In this document: piece by piece, positions 6,458-13,398 of the stretch | How the letters are laid out: each line of letters begins with the position of its first letter | Position numbering within the stretch: the first letter of the stretch is position 1 | From: an uncultured Gammaproteobacteria bacterium | GTDB lineage: Bacteria; Pseudomonadota; Gammaproteobacteria; Pseudomonadales; DT-91 | Reading direction: 5' to 3' | Assembly: GCA_929200485.1 (NCBI GenBank) | Contig: CAKMZU010000039.1 | Span: 1-14,401 of the forward strand | DNA length: 14,401 nt | Position numbers and translations under genes: made by a program | The notes under the pieces: generated by a model | Databases searched by the model: none | What the model saw: the letters and a program-made list of their open reading frames with translations, nothing else | What the model was told of the DNA's origin: nothing

Positions 6458-7300
6458 ATGAAACGAGTAGCCTGTTTAAATACACTGATAACATCACCCG
6501 ATGACCCGAGGGCTTCTGAGAAGCTGATGGATTTATTCAATGGTGTTCGTTTATATAATAAAGAAAAACCAGTCAATGGTGTGGTGCTTGTCTCAGATGA
6601 TGCTTTATTGCAAGTATTAGAAGGTGAATCAAGTGTTCTGGCTGAGTTGATCTATCGGTTTAGCCGAGATACCTGGACAAAAGACACCAGTGTTATCCTC
6701 AATGCAGATATTGAAGCACCATTATTTAACAATTGGCGATTAAAGTTTGTTAAGTCGGCAACTGCGAAAAACGATCAATATTTAAGAAAAATTCATAAGG
6801 CGATCGTAGCAGATATCAAGATAACATCACCTGTCGATGAAAGGCGCCTGGCATTATTCTTCTCAAGTAATTTATTGTACTCATCAGTTAAAAAAGTATC
6901 AGAGGTTACGGATGAAAAAGATGAGTGTAATAACAATTTTCATAATAAACGAATATCATTATCGGCATGGCCAAAACCCAGCCAAATAAAGCCCTCCCCG
7001 GAAATTTTTAAACTTTGCTCATTGTTATCAAGGCATGAAGCAAGTTATGAAACGTTAAAACAACTGGATTTTTTCAAATCTCAAGCGCATCTTGATAATT
7101 GCCTGTATTTACTTGATGGATTTGGTTTGTTGCTTTGTAAGGCCGCTGAAGAAATAGTGCCTACAGATGCAGTACCTGAGCAGAAGCCACAAATTGCCTT
7201 GGTGGCATCTAACGCAAAACCTGTCAAAAAAGACAATCCATCAGATCGATTTAGCCAAGTCTTGCGAAAATTTATCTCGCAAGCCAAGCGGACGAGGTAA
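6458..7300 (+). CDS. BLUF-like sensor protein with a divergent flavin site
   Basis: 280 residues. Residues 1-98 read as a BLUF (blue-light, FAD-binding) domain when laid by eye on cyanobacterial PixD: LLQVLEG (Gln52, the PixD Gln50 site), Asn34 (PixD Asn32) and Trp93 in NNWRLKFV (PixD Trp91). The flavin-contacting tyrosine, PixD Tyr8, falls on Cys6 (RVACLN), and the semi-conserved Met of WxM is Leu95. The photocycle tyrosine is therefore missing, so the domain may not respond to light by the usual route, or may bind no flavin. A linker (about 100-178) leads to a compact C-terminal region (179-232, IFKLCSLLSRHEASYETL, FFKSQAHLDNCLYLLDGFGLLL) that looks like a winged-helix or DUF4388-like fold, then a basic tail. 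It is the first gene of the GTPase/Roadblock operon. The ribosome site AAAGGGA is 13 bases from the ATG, unusually far. Confidence 0.7.
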   Translation: MKRVACLNTLITSPDDPRASEKLMDLFNGVRLYNKEKPVNGVVLVSDDALLQVLEGESSVLAELIYRFSRDTWTKDTSVILNADIEAPLFNNWRLKFVKSATAKNDQYLRKIHKAIVADIKITSPVDERRLALFFSSNLLYSSVKKVSEVTDEKDECNNNFHNKRISLSAWPKPSQIKPSPEIFKLCSLLSRHEASYETLKQLDFFKSQAHLDNCLYLLDGFGLLLCKAAEEIVPTDAVPEQKPQIALVASNAKPVKKDNPSDRFSQVLRKFISQAKRTR

Positions 7301-7306
7301 GTGACC

Positions 7307-7879
7307 ATGGATGGAATTTATAAAAAATTAGCCATTGTCGGTGAAGTAGGTGCTGGAAAAACCCAGCTGATAAAGGTGATTAGTGAGATTTCTCCTTTTG
7401 CAACAGAGGAGAAATCATCCATTGATATTGGCAAAGAATATACCACGGTCGGGATTGATTATGGCCGATTAACCCTTGAAGCAGATATGGCACTCGGCCT
7501 ATACGGTCTTCCGGGGCAAGAACGTTTTTCGATGCTCTGGGATATGGTAAAAAAAGGGCTTTGGGGGTTGCTCATCCTTGTCAAATTTGATGAAGCTTTC
7601 AACAGTCAGGCGTTGTTGACGATCTTAAAATACTTCGAGTCTGAAAAATCGCAGTTACCTATTGTCGTTGGTATAAGCCATTGTGACTTGTCCTGTGATG
7701 AGGATGAGGTTGATGCATTTATTGAGATAGTGAATCAGTTATTAGAAAGTAATGGGTTTATTACTCCAGTGTTTCCGGTTGACCCAAGAGAGGTGGAGTC
7801 CATTTTATTGTGTTTACAGGTTTTTGACTCCTTAAATACCACGATAGATTATGAAAGAGAGCTTTCCTATGCTCAGTAA
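7307..7879 (+). CDS. Small Ras-like GTPase of the MglA/COG2229 type
   Basis: 190 residues. The P-loop is GEVGAGKT (12-19). A switch I-like segment YTTVGIDYG (45-53) and switch [12 protein letters not shown] (65-74) follow, with the glutamine corresponding to Ras Gln61 kept. The Asp of DxxG is replaced by Gly67, as is usual in bacterial MglA/COG2229 proteins. The guanine-specificity motif, normally NKxD, is SHCD (124-127). The GTPase should cycle on and off with Roadblock partners, which are encoded next to it. ATG at 7307 is chosen because GAGG lies nine bases before it; a GTG at 7301 is only three bases from that site. There is no membrane anchor or lipidation motif. The start lies six bases beyond the stop of the BLUF-like gene, and the end overlaps the next gene by 11 bases. 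Confidence 0.85.
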   Translation: MDGIYKKLAIVGEVGAGKTQLIKVISEISPFATEEKSSIDIGKEYTTVGIDYGRLTLEADMALGLYGLPGQERFSMLWDMVKKGLWGLLILVKFDEAFNSQALLTILKYFESEKSQLPIVVGISHCDLSCDEDEVDAFIEIVNQLLESNGFITPVFPVDPREVESILLCLQVFDSLNTTIDYERELSYAQ

Positions 7880-8285
7880 AGATGTCTTGATTACGATTAT
7901 ATCCCCATTATTTGATAGCTACTTAAAGAGTAATGATGGCTTTGAGGTTATTTGCTTGGCTACGACGGATGGCTTCCCTGTGCATCATGTGATGGCGGAC
8001 GGAAATACCTTTGAAGCCGATAAAATGGCTGCCGCATCAAGTACCCTTTATTCAGTCAGTAATGCCGTTACTCAACAAATTTTAGATAAACAATTTAAGA
8101 TCACTTTTATTGAGGCGGAAGAAGGTAATATTGCTTTTGTATCTCTGGATCTTGATGATAAAAATTTTGTGTTGGCCATGTCAGCCAGACAGTCGATTAA
8201 TATTGCAAGTCACCGCATGTTAATTAACCGTTTGGCAAAAGAAATCACTGAGATTGCTTATGACAAGGTACATGCAATTGCTTAG
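7869..8285 (+). CDS. Roadblock/LC7-domain protein, MglB-like
   Basis: 138 residues with the standard Roadblock/LC7 pattern: [15 protein letters not shown] (about 27-41), [20 protein letters not shown] (50-69), [18 protein letters not shown] and a final helix. It resembles MglB, the dimeric GTPase-activating partner of MglA, and the GTPase gene just upstream is the expected partner. It belongs to a different branch from the two GNSEVVKAK-type Roadblock proteins in this window. ATG at 7869 is chosen because AAAGAGAG sits about eight bases before it. ATG at 7851 is also possible and would add MKESFP. The 11-base overlap with the GTPase gene suggests coupled translation and a fixed ratio of the two. 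Confidence 0.85.
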   Translation: MLSKDVLITIISPLFDSYLKSNDGFEVICLATTDGFPVHHVMADGNTFEADKMAAASSTLYSVSNAVTQQILDKQFKITFIEAEEGNIAFVSLDLDDKNFVLAMSARQSINIASHRMLINRLAKEITEIAYDKVHAIA

Positions 8286-8362
8286 TGGTGAATCACTCAT
8301 CGCTAAGGTGGCTGATAACGGCCAAAATTAAAATAACTAAACTATTCAAACAAGGGAAAATT

Positions 8363-8725
8363 ATGAGTTCTATTGATGAAGCATTACGTGGCATGATTGA
8401 TATACAAGGATGCTTGGGTTGTGCTATTGTTGATTACACCAGTGGTATGTTGTTAGGGTCTATGGGGGCTGGTGTTGATCTTGAGCTTGCAGCTGCTGGC
8501 AATAGTGAAGTAGTCAAAGCCAAGCTTAAAACTATGAAAAGTTTAGGGATTGATGGCAGTATCGAGGATATTTTGATTACATTGCAGGATCAGTTACATA
8601 TTATAAGACCAAGTACATCAAATGAGGGTTTGTTTCTTTATTTGGCTCTCGATAAAAAGAACGCAAACCTTGCACTTGCAAGAAGAAACTTAAACGATCT
8701 TGAAACAAACCTTAAGCGTGTATAA
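8363..8725 (+). CDS. Roadblock/LC7-domain protein, paralogue 2
   Basis: 120 residues, fourth gene of the signalling operon, starting at ATG after AAGGGAAAATT. An earlier in-frame GTG at 8285 would add 26 residues that look like untranslated sequence. The core is VDYTSGMLL (23-31), DLELAAAGNSEVVKAK (39-54), GIDGSIEDILITL (61-73) and HIIRP, a Roadblock subgroup of unknown biochemical role. It matches the protein at 224-586 over its whole length with 27 differences in 120 positions. Codon third positions differ widely between the two genes, so the duplication is old and both copies have stayed under selection. It likely joins the GTPase and the MglB-like protein in one complex, possibly as a heteromeric Roadblock platform. 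Confidence 0.85.
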   Translation: MSSIDEALRGMIDIQGCLGCAIVDYTSGMLLGSMGAGVDLELAAAGNSEVVKAKLKTMKSLGIDGSIEDILITLQDQLHIIRPSTSNEGLFLYLALDKKNANLALARRNLNDLETNLKRV

Positions 8726-8743
8726 CACCTTAAATTTTAATAA

Positions 8744-8767
8744 ATAAACACCAGATCTGGTGTTTAT
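8744..8767. terminator. Perfect 24-bp palindrome at the operon end, likely terminator
   Basis: The 12-base arms (left arm beginning ATAAACACC) can fold as AAACACCA/TGGTGTTT around GATC, 18 bases after the stop of the last Roadblock gene. The closing T run is short (TTTAT) and part of the stem. A second hairpin follows closely. Confidence 0.55.
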
Positions 8768-8783
8768 CCCATTGGGATTAATT

Positions 8784-8820
8784 ATAGCGCCCTTTCTCTT
8801 TGGCAGTTAGCTGGCGCTAT
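8784..8820. terminator. Second hairpin after the signalling operon
   Basis: ATAGCGCC (8784-8791) pairs with GGCGCTAT (8813-8820) across 21 bases. It is GC-rich for this region and has no T run. It could back up the preceding palindrome or stabilise the mRNA end. Confidence 0.35.
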
Positions 8821-8876
8821 GTATTCTCTGCTTTTTTATTTTATCTTTAAACATATCCCGCATATATCAATCAGAC

Positions 8877-8915
8877 GTTTATCTTGTTGATCGATTGTTT
8901 ATCTTGAACTTTAAT
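8877..8915 (+). promoter_or_regulatory. Candidate promoter with direct repeats, SDR gene
   Basis: TTGATC (8887-8892) and TTTAAT (8910-8915) are 17 bases apart, 52 bases before the SDR start. GTTTATCTTG occurs twice, at 8877-8886 and 8897-8906, with a period of 20 bases (two helical turns) across the -35 region. A protein bound to one face of the helix could use both. Confidence 0.4.
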
Positions 8916-8967
8916 CCCTATGGATTTTTCATTAAGATGTCTTAACCCATCGAAGAGAGTTTCCCTT

Positions 8968-9633
8968 ATGTCAAAAAACGTTTTAATCACAGGATCGGCC
9001 AGTGGAATTGGATTAGCGTTGGTTAGAAATTATCTTTCACAAGGTGACAGTGTATTCGCTGTCGCTCGAAAGGTAACTGATGAGCTCACAGCAACAGAAG
9101 CAACAATTATTGACGGTGTTGATGTTGCTATCCCATCCAGTCTTTCTAAGATAACTGAAGCAATAAATGATCAACCCATCGATATAGTCATTAATTGCGC
9201 GGGTATTTTAAGCAATGAGACGCTGGATGACTTGGATTATGACCGGATTGAAGCACAATGGCAGGTCAATACGCTTGGACCTCTTCGAGTCACTGAAACC
9301 GTTTTGCCAAATCTCGCATCCGGCAGCAAAATTGCCATGATAACCAGTCGTATGGGGTCTATTGAAGACAATACCTCAGGTTCTCGTTATGGGTATCGGG
9401 TATCTAAAGCGGCGCTAAACGCTATAAGTAAAAGTCTCTCAATTGATTTAAAGCCTAAGGGCATTGCTGTTGCTATTCTCCACCCGGGACTTGTGTCAAC
9501 CAAAATGATACAAGGGCAGGGCGATATTCCTCCAGAGGGTGCTGCTTCGCGTTTAGTTGAAAGAATAAACGATCTTACGCTTGAGAATACAGGCACTTTT
9601 TGGCATTCCAATGGAGAGATACTTCCCTGGTGA
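8968..9633 (+). CDS. Short-chain dehydrogenase/reductase
   Basis: 221 residues, a classical SDR with a Rossmann fold that uses NAD(P)H to reduce a carbonyl or oxidise an alcohol. The dinucleotide motif TGSASGIG is at residues 8-15, NCAG follows at about 76-79, and the catalytic set is Ser in MITSRMGS with YRVSK (Tyr-x-x-x-Lys). HPGLVSTKM after it is common in the CsgA/C-factor-like SDRs. The start at 8968 is chosen because MSKNVLITG is the normal SDR beginning. The in-frame ATG at 8920 would fall at about the predicted transcription start. The ribosome site (GAAGAGAG) is weak. The gene appears monocistronic, with a promoter before it and a hairpin after. The substrate is unknown. Confidence 0.9.
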   Translation: MSKNVLITGSASGIGLALVRNYLSQGDSVFAVARKVTDELTATEATIIDGVDVAIPSSLSKITEAINDQPIDIVINCAGILSNETLDDLDYDRIEAQWQVNTLGPLRVTETVLPNLASGSKIAMITSRMGSIEDNTSGSRYGYRVSKAALNAISKSLSIDLKPKGIAVAILHPGLVSTKMIQGQGDIPPEGAASRLVERINDLTLENTGTFWHSNGEILPW

Positions 9634-9672
9634 ATGCTTTTGAATTGTTTTGTCCTTTAAATGGTAGAACAT

Positions 9673-9694
9673 GGTGCAAGGGAATGTTTGCACC
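9673..9694 (+). terminator. Hairpin after the SDR gene
   Basis: GGTGCAA (9673-9679) and TTGCACC (9688-9694) form a 7-bp stem with an 8-base loop, followed by TTCTT. It lies 39 bases after the SDR stop codon and is a probable terminator. Confidence 0.55.
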
Positions 9695-9765
9695 TTCTTA
9701 ATGAACTTTTCTGTCTTTGTAATGGTCAATGGTGCTTTAGACCGATTGGCTAGACAGTGACCATC

Positions 9766-10347
9766 ATGAATCCATTTTATCTATTCTGTACTTTTTTAAT
9801 CCTGATCGGTTTTTTTAACGTAACGAGCGTTCATTCAACAGGAAAAAAATCCAAATCAGTATGGTTGGATAACAAAACAAAACAGCATAAACACAAGCCA
9901 GCATATCTTAAACACAAACCAACTTATCTAAAAAACATACGAACATCTTTAAAAAACACGGCTCTGCATAAAGAAAACCATGTATTAGAACATACAAACA
10001 AACCGCTAAAGGTATTCTTTATCACTGATGCTAAGCCAAAATACGACCAATTCATTTTTAAATTAGTCATATCGGCTGTTTATCCAGCTGTCAAATATGA
10101 TCTCCAGTATATTTGTTCATGTGAATTACCTGTTTACAGCAGGAAAGGATATTGTTCATCTTTAACTCCTGGTCCAGAACAAAATTACAGCGATATACCT
10201 GAAGAAGTGGTTTTTGGTGCTCAGGAGTATGCTTATTCAATTATCGAAAAAATTGTAGGTGCAAAATATAGTGTTACCAGTAAACCGTTAGATATTGATA
10301 TTGAAGAAATTCAAACAGAAAAAAAATATGCATGGGCTGAGCTTTAA
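9766..10347 (+). CDS. Secreted protein of unknown function
   Basis: 193 residues that I cannot assign to a family. A signal peptide (residues 1 to about 25, MNPFYLFCTFLILIGFF, cleavage near VHS-TG) sends it to the periplasm or outside. Next is a strongly basic, repetitive stretch rich in Lys, His and Tyr, with two near-copies of KHKPxYLK. The rest (about 75-193) looks like a folded domain with three cysteines in a cluster (YICSCELPVYSRKGYC) and an acidic C-terminal part (IDIDIEEIQTEKK). ATG at 9766 is preferred over GTG at 9757 because it begins the signal peptide; neither has a strong ribosome site. It lies 106 bases before the secreted esterase gene on the same strand, and the two may share a role outside the cytoplasm. 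Confidence 0.65.
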   Translation: MNPFYLFCTFLILIGFFNVTSVHSTGKKSKSVWLDNKTKQHKHKPAYLKHKPTYLKNIRTSLKNTALHKENHVLEHTNKPLKVFFITDAKPKYDQFIFKLVISAVYPAVKYDLQYICSCELPVYSRKGYCSSLTPGPEQNYSDIPEEVVFGAQEYAYSIIEKIVGAKYSVTSKPLDIDIEEIQTEKKYAWAEL

Positions 10348-10453
10348 TAATGATGCAATAATTTATTTATCTAACGCAATAAATATGGCTTTAACTGTTC
10401 GTTTGAATCAGATACAGTGCCTTTGGAGCTAATAATTGAATTAAGGATATTCT

Positions 10454-12112
10454 ATGCGATTTGTATTTCTTGGGGGGGTGATTATTGCTTCTTTAAGCTT
10501 TTCACTGACTTCATTAGCTCTGGATTTTTGCTGGTGGGACTGTAACCGGATTGTTGAAACAAGCTACGGTAAAGTTAAAGGTAAAAACCATGGTTCAACT
10601 AATCGCTGGTATGCCATACCATATGGTGCCGATGCTTCAGGCAACAACCGATGGAAACCACCACAACCTGTAAAGCCATGGAGTGGAACCCGTAATGCCA
10701 GTTCGAGTATGACAGGCTGCGAACAATGGGCGAGCCCAACAGGTGTTTTCTTTTCTGATGAAGACTGCCTAAATCTAACTGTTTATGCCCCGGATAAAGA
10801 AGGCTCCTTTCCTGTAATGTTCTGGATATTTGGTGGCGGTTTCCTGTTAGGGTCTGGTAATGAATCATCTTATAAAGGCGATGACCTTGTTAAAAATGAA
10901 GATGTTGTTGTCGTAACGATTAATCACCGACTAGGGCCATTGGGATTTTTATCTCACAAAGGCTTAACTAATGAACAGGGTCGTTCAGGAAACTATGGAT
11001 TTTTAGATCAAGTCGCTGCTCTCGAATGGGTAAAAAATGAAATAGCAGCCTTTGGTGGTGATCCAGACAATATTACTGTTTTTGGTGAATCTGCAGGTGG
11101 TGCGAGTGTTTGTATGTTAATGGCTTCACCATTAAGCCGCCATTTATTCCAAAAAGGGATTGTTTCAAGTGGGCCTTGTGGCGAATGGGAAACATTGACG
11201 CAAGAAGAGGCGGATGAGAAAGGTAAGCAATTTGCTATAGCTATGGGTTGTGAACAGGAAGTTCCGGCCGAGCAACTCGCATGCTTAAGAAAAATGACGC
11301 CTAAAGAAATGCGTAAAAAAATTGACGCATCCTTCAATGAATTGTTTAAAGTCGATGGAACGCAGTGGAAATACTTTCCAAATTTTACAAAAGATGATTA
11401 TTTCATCGATGCTAACTTTGAGGATATGATTGCCAATAATAAAAATCTGATTGAGCAAGGCAAATTAACACCGCAAGTTGTTATTCAGGGGACGGTTAAA
11501 GATGAAGGTAGTTTATTTGAAGCGTTAAAAGACCACCCTGATAACTCAGAATATGAACCATTTTTACGCAATCGTTTGTCATATATGACTGAAGAGGATA
11601 TTCAATGGGTTCTTAAAAGTTACCCCATTGAGCAATTTGATAATGTGGGTCATGCTATGTCAGTTATCATGGCTGATCAGAGTATTGTTTGTCCCGGGGT
11701 GAAAACAGCGGTAAGTTTAACAGATGCGGGTTACCCTGTTTATCAGTATCAATTTACGCAATACAGCGATTCAATTTTGCGTTTGATTACCAAATTTCAA
11801 CTGGGCGAAAACCCTCCACCTTTAGGTGTTTTTCATTCTGGTGAAATAGGCTTCTTATTTGGTCATAGTGCACCGACTGGCCGTCCAAAAACGGATGATC
11901 AAAAGTTTGTCTCCAATAAAATGCAACAATATATGGGAAGCTTGGCACATACGGCAAATCCAAATAAAGTAGGATTGTCACATTGGCCAATTTATACCAA
12001 AGAGGATAAAACCTATTTAATTTGGGGGGAAGACTTCTCTACTGAACAAAATCTACGTGGTGACTTTTGCCCCTGGTGGATAGAGAAAGATTTTTTTGGC
12101 GATAATTTCTAA
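10454..12112 (+). CDS. Secreted type B carboxylesterase
   Basis: 552 residues, the usual length of the carboxylesterase/cholinesterase (type B) family of alpha/beta hydrolases, which cut esters. A signal peptide covers residues 1 to about 22 (cleavage near SLA-LD), so it acts in the periplasm or outside. Family marks in order: EDCLNL (103-108), the oxyanion-hole FGGGF (126-130), NHRLGPLGF (157-165), and the nucleophile elbow GESAGG with Ser213. The acid lies in VKDEGS (Glu351) and the base in GVFHSGEIGFLFG (His461), giving a complete Ser-Glu-His triad. Cysteines at 26, 30, 89 and 105 suggest disulfides, in keeping with export. AAGGATATTCT before the ATG is a good ribosome site. The natural substrate cannot be read from the sequence. 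Confidence 0.93.
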   Translation: MRFVFLGGVIIASLSFSLTSLALDFCWWDCNRIVETSYGKVKGKNHGSTNRWYAIPYGADASGNNRWKPPQPVKPWSGTRNASSSMTGCEQWASPTGVFFSDEDCLNLTVYAPDKEGSFPVMFWIFGGGFLLGSGNESSYKGDDLVKNEDVVVVTINHRLGPLGFLSHKGLTNEQGRSGNYGFLDQVAALEWVKNEIAAFGGDPDNITVFGESAGGASVCMLMASPLSRHLFQKGIVSSGPCGEWETLTQEEADEKGKQFAIAMGCEQEVPAEQLACLRKMTPKEMRKKIDASFNELFKVDGTQWKYFPNFTKDDYFIDANFEDMIANNKNLIEQGKLTPQVVIQGTVKDEGSLFEALKDHPDNSEYEPFLRNRLSYMTEEDIQWVLKSYPIEQFDNVGHAMSVIMADQSIVCPGVKTAVSLTDAGYPVYQYQFTQYSDSILRLITKFQLGENPPPLGVFHSGEIGFLFGHSAPTGRPKTDDQKFVSNKMQQYMGSLAHTANPNKVGLSHWPIYTKEDKTYLIWGEDFSTEQNLRGDFCPWWIEKDFFGDNF

Positions 12113-12128
12113 ACCTTTCTATTGAGCG

Positions 12129-12186
12129 TTCAATTGCTCAGTTGTTGAGTATCCTTCAATTGCTCAGTTGTTGAGTATCCTTCAAT
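12129..12186. repeat. Tandem 26-bp direct repeat, 2.2 copies
   Basis: The unit beginning TTCAATTGCTCAG and ending GAGTATCC occurs twice without change (12129-12154 and 12155-12180), and a third begins with TTCAAT (12181-12186). It lies just after the esterase stop codon. Each unit holds CTCA/TGAG, a small possible hairpin. The exact copies point to recent slippage duplication. Confidence 0.85.
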
Positions 12187-12291
12187 GGGTTTTACAGTGA
12201 CAAGAGTCTGTTGCTGTTATCCATTGCGTATCTTTGCGGTGATTAAGGATGGACAATTACAGGCATCCTTTATTCCTAAATTGAAATTGAA

Positions 12292-12756
12292 TCAGCGACT
12301 CGCAATCGAAGAATCATATTCCTTTGGTTTTTCTAAAGCGGCATATTGTTTAGTTAATGTATCCATTCGATATAGCATCATCTCAGTGGAACTAATAGCC
12401 ACGTGTACCAATCGTTCGGGGGTAAAAGATAAAATGCCATCAAATCCTTGATTGATAAAGCGAAAGTTGCTGTGTGCTTTTCTTGGCATGGTGTTGATAG
12501 CTTTGGTATTGACGGAGGTGGTTTTAAGGTAGAGTAGGGTATTTTCATATTCGGCAAGATCATCATATATCCGTTCAAGCCATTCCTGTTCGCCTAAGCC
12601 TCTATGGTAGGCTAAGTAATTTCTAGCAATGCGCTGCGATAGCATGCGTTGTTGGCCTGCCTGATCGATAATTTCTGTGAGTGTTAGCGGTTGAGCAAGG
12701 GTTAGGCAAGAAAAAAAGAGGGCAATGGTAGTAAAGAAAGAGGTAAACACTTTCAT
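12292..12756 (-). CDS. Periplasmic stand-alone PilJ (type IV pili MCP N-terminal) domain protein
   Basis: 154 residues. A signal peptide (1 to about 22, ending TLAQ) is followed by a four-helix-bundle sensor domain of the PilJ N-terminal type, with its hallmark DQAGQQRMLSQRIARNYL at 31-48. This domain is found outside the membrane in PilJ and in NarX/NarQ-like nitrate sensors. Here it has no transmembrane anchor, HAMP or signalling domain, so it would be a soluble periplasmic protein, perhaps a ligand-binding partner of a separate receptor or of haem proteins. AAAGGATATCTAC before the ATG is a good ribosome site. It lies on the same strand as the globin/cytochrome genes, 212 bases downstream, with its own candidate promoter. 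Whether it senses nitrate, nitrite or another ligand is inference. Confidence 0.8.
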   Translation of the reverse strand: MKVFTSFFTTIALFFSCLTLAQPLTLTEIIDQAGQQRMLSQRIARNYLAYHRGLGEQEWLERIYDDLAEYENTLLYLKTTSVNTKAINTMPRKAHSNFRFINQGFDGILSFTPERLVHVAISSTEMMLYRMDTLTKQYAALEKPKEYDSSIASR

Positions 12757-12799
12757 GTAGATATCCTTTCTACTTATTATTGTTAATGGTTTTTTATTG

Positions 12800-12833
12800 T
12801 TGTTTGATAAATTTATACCAAAGCATCAAACAA
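12800..12833. promoter_or_regulatory. Inverted repeat around a -10-like element before the PilJ-domain gene
   Basis: TTGTTTGAT (12800-12808) and ATCAAACAA (12825-12833) are perfect 9-base arms 16 bases apart. On the minus strand the spacer holds TATAAA (12817-12812), 55 bases before the gene. A repressor bound across the arms would cover the promoter. The half-sites recall FNR halves, but the spacing is wrong for FNR. Confidence 0.4.
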
Positions 12834-12958
12834 AATCGCATTAATAATTAACTGAAAGTGCTCACATGTTCTAACAGATTCACTTATTTGAGTTTTAATT
12901 GGATTTCAGCAACAATTTTTCTTATAGACATCCTCCCTATTAATAAATTTTAATTATT

Positions 12959-12983
12959 AAAGAAGTGCTCAGGCAACTTCTTT
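12959..12983 (-). terminator. Hairpin overlapping the end of the globin gene
   Basis: AAAGAAGT (12959-12966) and ACTTCTTT (12976-12983) form an 8-bp stem. The globin stop codon lies in the loop, and an AT-rich tail follows on the minus strand. It would end the cytochrome-globin transcript before the PilJ-domain gene. Confidence 0.45.
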
Positions 12984-13382
12984 TGCGGCTTCTTTCATTA
13001 CAGATGCTAAAAGCATATATACTTCTGTCCATGCTGCTTTAACATCTTCGGTAAAGGCTTCTCCTAAGCCTGCTGCTAAAGTATCTAAAAGGGCGGTTGC
13101 CACGGTATCGTAGTGTTCATCTTTAACACCATAACCCACATGGTTTCTACCAAGGTTTTGTACCGCAGGGACAATACTCTCCAAATCCGATAAGCCTTTT
13201 ACGGCAATACCAATCATACGCATGAGCTTTTTTCCCTGCTCTTTCATATCGCCTTTGAATAATGATTCAAGCGAGGGATCAAGTTCAAAAAGCTTTGTAT
13301 AGAATATCTCTGCCGCTTGATCCGCAATCGGCTCAACCATCGCGAAGGTTTCCTGTACTGCCTTAACTGTTGTTTCTTGCAT
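12969..13382 (-). CDS. Single-domain haemoglobin (VHb-like)
   Basis: 137 residues, a bacterial globin similar in length to Vitreoscilla haemoglobin and to the haem domain of flavohaemoglobin, without the reductase part. Key haem-pocket residues fall where expected by counting: Tyr28 (B10), Gln49 (E7) and the proximal His81 (F8) in GRNHVGYGV, with Tyr91 in EHYDTV. Such globins bind oxygen and nitric oxide, supply oxygen to oxidases or detoxify NO with a separate reductase. A good ribosome site (TTAGGATTTAAC) precedes the ATG. The gene starts 16 bases after the c-type cytochrome stop, so it belongs to that transcript and the two haem proteins probably act in one pathway, though in different compartments: the globin has no signal peptide. 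Confidence 0.92.
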   Translation of the reverse strand: MQETTVKAVQETFAMVEPIADQAAEIFYTKLFELDPSLESLFKGDMKEQGKKLMRMIGIAVKGLSDLESIVPAVQNLGRNHVGYGVKDEHYDTVATALLDTLAAGLGEAFTEDVKAAWTEVYMLLASVMKEAAKEVA

Positions 13383-13398
13383 GTTAAATCCTAAGGGT

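Noticed and set aside
12129..12186. Possible CRISPR array
   Set aside because: The repeats are directly adjacent with no spacers, and there are only two copies and no cas gene.
12185..12451. Plus-strand frame of 88 codons after the esterase gene
   Set aside because: It overlaps the well-supported PilJ-domain gene on the other strand, begins inside the tandem repeat and has no ribosome site.
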